Shown here piece after piece: positions 61,901-64,000 of a DNA stretch of 64,000 nucleotides. Made by a program: the position numbers and the translations under genes. The notes under the pieces are model-generated. The model saw nothing but the letters and a program-made list of their open reading frames with translations. It made no database searches and had not been told where the DNA came from. The DNA comes from Jiangella gansuensis DSM 44835 (GTDB lineage: Bacteria; Actinomycetota; Actinomycetes; Jiangellales; Jiangellaceae), in NCBI RefSeq assembly GCF_000515395.1, contig NZ_KI911782.1:4272697-4336696 (forward strand), in the 5' to 3' direction. Numbering within the stretch: position 1 is the first letter of the stretch; every line of letters begins with the position of its first letter.

Positions 61901-63343
61901 ACCGACGCACCGCCCGCCGAGGGCGGCCGGGAGAACCTCGCGCTTCACCAGCCGATCAGCGCCGACTCGGAGTACAACGCCACGTTGGCGGTGACGAACG
62001 CGAACGACGGCAATCCGACCACGCGCTGGGCTTCGCAGCGGCAGTCGGCCCCGTACACAATCGAGCGCTGGCTCCAGGTCGACCTCGGGGAGATCCGATC
62101 GGTCAACCAGGCCGTCGTGACCTGGGAAGCGGCAACGTCGAACGATTACCGGATCGAGGGGTCGGTCGACGGCGAGAACTGGACCGAGCTGGCTCGCGTG
62201 CGGAAGTCGTCCGACGATCTGCGCAATGTCGTGGACCTGGACCAGGCGGACGTCCGGTACGTGCGGGTGATCGGTCTACCGGCCACACAGTATGGCCTGT
62301 CGATCTTCGAGTTCGAGGTCTACGGCGGGTACACCCTGCGCTGTGACGCCTCGCCGCTGCGGGTGGAACCGGACAGCACAGCCGTCGCCACGGCCTTCAT
62401 CTCGCCTCGCGATCCGGACGACGAGGTCCGAGTCGTCTCGCTGGACGAGGACGTCGTCGCGATCTCCGGCACCCCGCGGGTGGACGATGCCGGCCGGATC
62501 GACGTCGATCTCGCGACGGGGGAGTCGGGCACCACCTCGCTCCTCTTCACGCACGCCAACGGTGACGAGCACCTCCTGTGCCCGGTGACCTTCACAGTCA
62601 CCACGGCCGAGCTGGAGCGTCTGATCGAGCGTGCCAACGCGCTGGAGAGTCTGAAGTACACGCCGTCCAGTTGGAGCCCGCTGCTGCCGGCGCTCGAGGC
62701 AGCCAAAGCGACGCTTCGCTCGGCGGAGGCGACGCAGGCCGAAGTCGACGAGCGTGCCGCCGCCCTCACTGAGGCGATGGCAGGTCTCGTCGAACAGGAA
62801 GTGGACACGACTGCTCCCACCATCACCGTGAAGGATGAATCACGCGGGCGAGACGGCGTCTACAGCGAGGTGAGCTTCAAGCTGTACGACGAAGGGCTGA
62901 TCGACAAGGCGGTGCTGAACGGTGTCGTCAAGGACCTGACCGACGACACATGGTCGGACCTGAACGGCGTCAAGCCCGGCGTCTTCGGCGCCGTAGAAGG
63001 GGCGAACACCCTCGAGGTGTACGACCGGGCGGGCAACCGCGCCGTTCTCGAGTTCGTCCTGGACACGGAGACGCCGACCGTGACCATCAAGGACGGTGAC
63101 CGCTACACGATCGGCACCGAAGCGGGCTACGAGAAGGTCTCGTTCACGTTCTACGACGCCGGCAAGGTCGACAAGTTCGTGCTGAACGGTAGGGCCAGGG
63201 ACCTGACGGACGCCGTGGGGTCGGACCTCGACCACATCCGCCCTGGCGTGCGAGGAGCGGTGCTGGGCAACAACGTCCTCGAGGTGTACGACGTCGCAGG
63301 AAACGTGACCACCATCGAGTTCACGTTGGTCAGGAAGCGCTGA
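58985..63343 (+). CDS. Very large secreted PL8-type polysaccharide lyase with accessory domains
   Basis: A 1452-residue exported protein. The signal peptide (ALIAVALSLVLAGAG, ending ASAA) is followed by an alpha/alpha-toroid lyase domain to about residue 370: NTNWWETEIGESLAMGRIS, QPDGSFWAHGAQLYSEGYGM with candidate His and Tyr, then beta-sandwich domains to about 720. Two or three discoidin-like domains cover about 720-1115 (ENLALHQPISADSEYNATLA). A helical FIVAR-like stretch near 1200 and two repeats of about 85 residues (1275-1450) end the protein, which lacks a sortase signal. AAGGAG precedes the ATG. Family members cleave hyaluronan, chondroitin or xanthan. Confidence 0.85.
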   Translation: MRRIRALIAVALSLVLAGAGLVTLPASAAPGADDVNTIVSRLQEYYLGQGDEIIIANGIYLARTSEALEYVASQEDDGSWADVDYADRTSSANGAVWSAYIALYRMLALAHAYRDPSAAGYENPDVLAALERALEYWDVADPGNTNWWETEIGESLAMGRISVFVGDVLSENAREVALKHNTGKLDPVGANGSWRTTNYLFEAIATGNVENITAGFDTMVETVTVDASGAVREAVQPDGSFWAHGAQLYSEGYGMVLFTYVALWADVARGTGFAFSRDHLDTIAFYIVNGTRWMIRGEIGMLYLNYRPPKTIDGVTSHSSEFIEPLNRMVRADPLYASAYRALVDSIYGATRSNGLTGNKYFWRSEFSSHLRDDYGIFTRLNSSRTVGSEYRSTFRPEVGNEIVWNSAGATAIQVNNREYLDLGPAFDWFHYPGVTAPYVKEQTRGSTGNGGSFTGGVSDGTYGASVYTLDRAATKGNKSYYYFDDEMVALGAGITSTSDAAVHTTVNQAAAKDNASVDGTPVPAGTDSDAVDGPSWAHNDEVGYVFPSDQRVLVSNKTQTGNWLDQDPANRDAFTLYFDHGVEPSDAGYEYVVLPGKDADEVEAYAADPAVEVLRNDGEIQAVRHAGLERTMATFYQAGQLDLGESRTLEVSQPAIVILDESGDEPVVSVASPSQPGLVVHVALESTDEAARGVFALGSGADLGRTVTAELVPSGPGERSAYTASGFEEGGEPELAGDGDDATAWRSGADGTAWLMKELEPGSFLTGVTVSWGDQVAKRYLLQTSLDGEVWTDQQFTQDGTGGSIDLEIAPTPATFVRVLMVESTGGDGYSVRELATEASVNRALAAPVTASGSSGGRPGAVTDGSMETRWSANSSDTAWVQVDLGSVQPIRTVRLWWEASYAKQYVIQVSDDGRTWRDAYATSGSGSDGGIDLVEVDETARYVRMQTVARSSTQWGVSLWELEVFDDDRITDAPPAEGGRENLALHQPISADSEYNATLAVTNANDGNPTTRWASQRQSAPYTIERWLQVDLGEIRSVNQAVVTWEAATSNDYRIEGSVDGENWTELARVRKSSDDLRNVVDLDQADVRYVRVIGLPATQYGLSIFEFEVYGGYTLRCDASPLRVEPDSTAVATAFISPRDPDDEVRVVSLDEDVVAISGTPRVDDAGRIDVDLATGESGTTSLLFTHANGDEHLLCPVTFTVTTAELERLIERANALESLKYTPSSWSPLLPALEAAKATLRSAEATQAEVDERAAALTEAMAGLVEQEVDTTAPTITVKDESRGRDGVYSEVSFKLYDEGLIDKAVLNGVVKDLTDDTWSDLNGVKPGVFGAVEGANTLEVYDRAGNRAVLEFVLDTETPTVTIKDGDRYTIGTEAGYEKVSFTFYDAGKVDKFVLNGRARDLTDAVGSDLDHIRPGVRGAVLGNNVLEVYDVAGNVTTIEFTLVRKR
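62805..63340 (+). repeat. Two tandem C-terminal repeats in the lyase
   Basis: The first repeat (from PTITVKDESRGRDGVYSEVS) and second (from PTVTIKDGDRYTIGTEAGYE) share VSFKLYDEG/VSFTFYDAG, KAVLNG/KFVLNG, DLTDDTWSDL/DLTDAVGSDL, GVFGAVEGANTLEVYD/GVRGAVLGNNVLEVYD and a GN ending. They look like Ig-like wall- or sugar-binding modules. Confidence 0.75.
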
Positions 63344-63388
63344 AGCCAGCGCAGGTCTCGCAGCGCCGCGAGGCGTGACGCAACACCG

Positions 63389-63426
63389 GACGGCGGGCCC
63401 CCGCGAGATCGTGGGAGCCCGCCGTC
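63389..63426 (+). terminator. Terminator-type hairpin after the lyase gene
   Basis: GACGGCGGGC and GCCCGCCGTC are exact reverse complements flanking an inner stem (CCC with GGG) and an eight-base loop. It starts 46 bases after the lyase stop and closes the polysaccharide operon. The remaining bases up to 63624 show no gene. Confidence 0.65.
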
Positions 63427-63624
63427 GATCGGTGGCACTCGTCGAGGGCGACCCTTGGTCTCGATCCTCGTCGGTGAGTTCGTTCCTGACATCCTCGATG
63501 AGGGTGGTGACACCGCGCGCTGGCCAGCGCTTTGCATATCCTGACTCGGAATCCGGCCCACCTGCTCGGACAGCAGCATGCAGGTCGGACCTGGGGAACC
63601 GCGCAGGGAATGTGGAGGAGCGAC

Positions 63625-64000
63625 GATGACGTCACCGCCGGCCACCGCCGCGCAGATCACCCGGGTACGCGATCTGCTGGTGTTCGACGACTCGGGGGTG
63701 CGCCTGGTCGTGGCCTGCGACTCGGTGGGCGGCATCGGGCCGAAACCGGCGGACACCGTTCCGGTCGATGCCACCTGCACCGGGTATTTCGCCGCCCGCG
63801 TGCCGCTGCTGGAGGTGCTCTGCGCCGGTGCGCAGCCTGTCGTGGTGGCCAACAACCTCTGCGTCGAGGCGGAGCCGACCGGGCGGGAGCTGACCGAGGC
63901 GGTCCGCGCCATCGCCGCGAGCGTCGGCGTTCCGGCCGCGAACGTCACCGGCCTGATCCACGACGCGGTGCCGGTCGGATCGAAGGGACTGGCGTGGGAG
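63625..64000 (+). CDS. AIR synthase-related protein, CblS-like (partial)
   Basis: The first 125 residues are present and the gene runs off the window. LVFDDSGVRLVVACDSVGGIGPK, then AARVPLLEVLCAGAQPVVVANNLCVE and EPTGRELTEAVR, match the N-terminal PurM/AIR-synthase-like domain. Proteins like this include alpha-ribazole kinase of cobamide salvage. GGAGGAG precedes the ATG by six bases. With only the first third visible, the activity is uncertain. Confidence 0.7.

Noticed and set aside
59063-61948. A 961-codon leftward open frame
   Set aside because: Antisense to the PL8-type lyase; low-complexity Val/Gly/Arg composition and no domain.

Overview
The window is 64 kb of high-GC DNA. Dense operons with four-base ATGA/GTGA overlaps, Tat-exported hydrolases, drr-type drug exporters, SnoaL-type sigma factors and many TetR/LacI/GntR regulators point to a filamentous or soil actinomycete. 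A Jiangella-like lineage is a guess only. No rRNA, tRNA or CRISPR array was recognised.

Region 1 (1-1.55 kb): a complete IS256-type insertion sequence, inside or beside the debris of a lectin-like beta-propeller gene.

Region 2 (1.55-30.8 kb): a large catabolic island in eight transcription units. (a) A leftward six-gene operon: 3-hydroxyisobutyrate-dehydrogenase-like enzyme, amidohydrolase, Gfo/Idh oxidoreductase, short epimerase, creatininase-family amidase and a class III aminotransferase. (b) An SGNH hydrolase. (c) and (d) Two paralogous Tat-exported DUF4838 proteins. (e) An operon of two enolase-superfamily dehydratases around a DapA-type aldolase. (f) A FadR-type GntR regulator. (g) A second Gfo/Idh oxidoreductase. 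(h) A rightward eight-gene operon: oligopeptide-type ABC importer with a fused DppD-DppF ATPase, FAD oxidoreductase, RidA, M81/MlrC peptidase and aldose-epimerase-like protein. A palindrome of the form AGGNCCTAGGNCCT, or a variant of it, lies upstream of every one of these eight units, including gntR itself. The island therefore reads as one regulon for import and breakdown of a sugar-acid or amide-containing oligosaccharide. The exact substrate is unknown. This is the best candidate for an undescribed system.

Region 3 (30.8-39.8 kb): about 2 kb of gene debris (frameshifted YrhK-like and ArsR-like genes), then a leftward operon of VOC enzyme, glutamate-cysteine ligase, glutathione synthetase (GshB) and MAPEG protein, with a divergent TetR gene. 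This is a glutathione synthesis/use operon in what looks like a mycothiol-type organism. A NarL-type two-component system and a membrane protein follow.

Region 4 (39.8-52.8 kb): a mosaic of small regulatory and metabolic genes (drrAB-like exporter with TetR, HxlR regulator, methyltransferase, DUF1772 protein with TetR, SelA-like PLP enzyme, DHFR-family protein, SnoaL-type sigma factor) mixed with many remnants: IS256 fragment, LysR, serine recombinase, truncated sugar permease, SDRs and a cyclophilin-like protein.

Region 5 (51.7-63.4 kb): a LacI-controlled polysaccharide locus of binding protein, two permeases, GH130 phosphorylase, phosphomannomutase and a very large PL8-type lyase. It fits a mannose-containing acidic polysaccharide, for example a xanthan-like one (inference). 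The window ends in the start of an AIR-synthase-related (CblS-like) gene.
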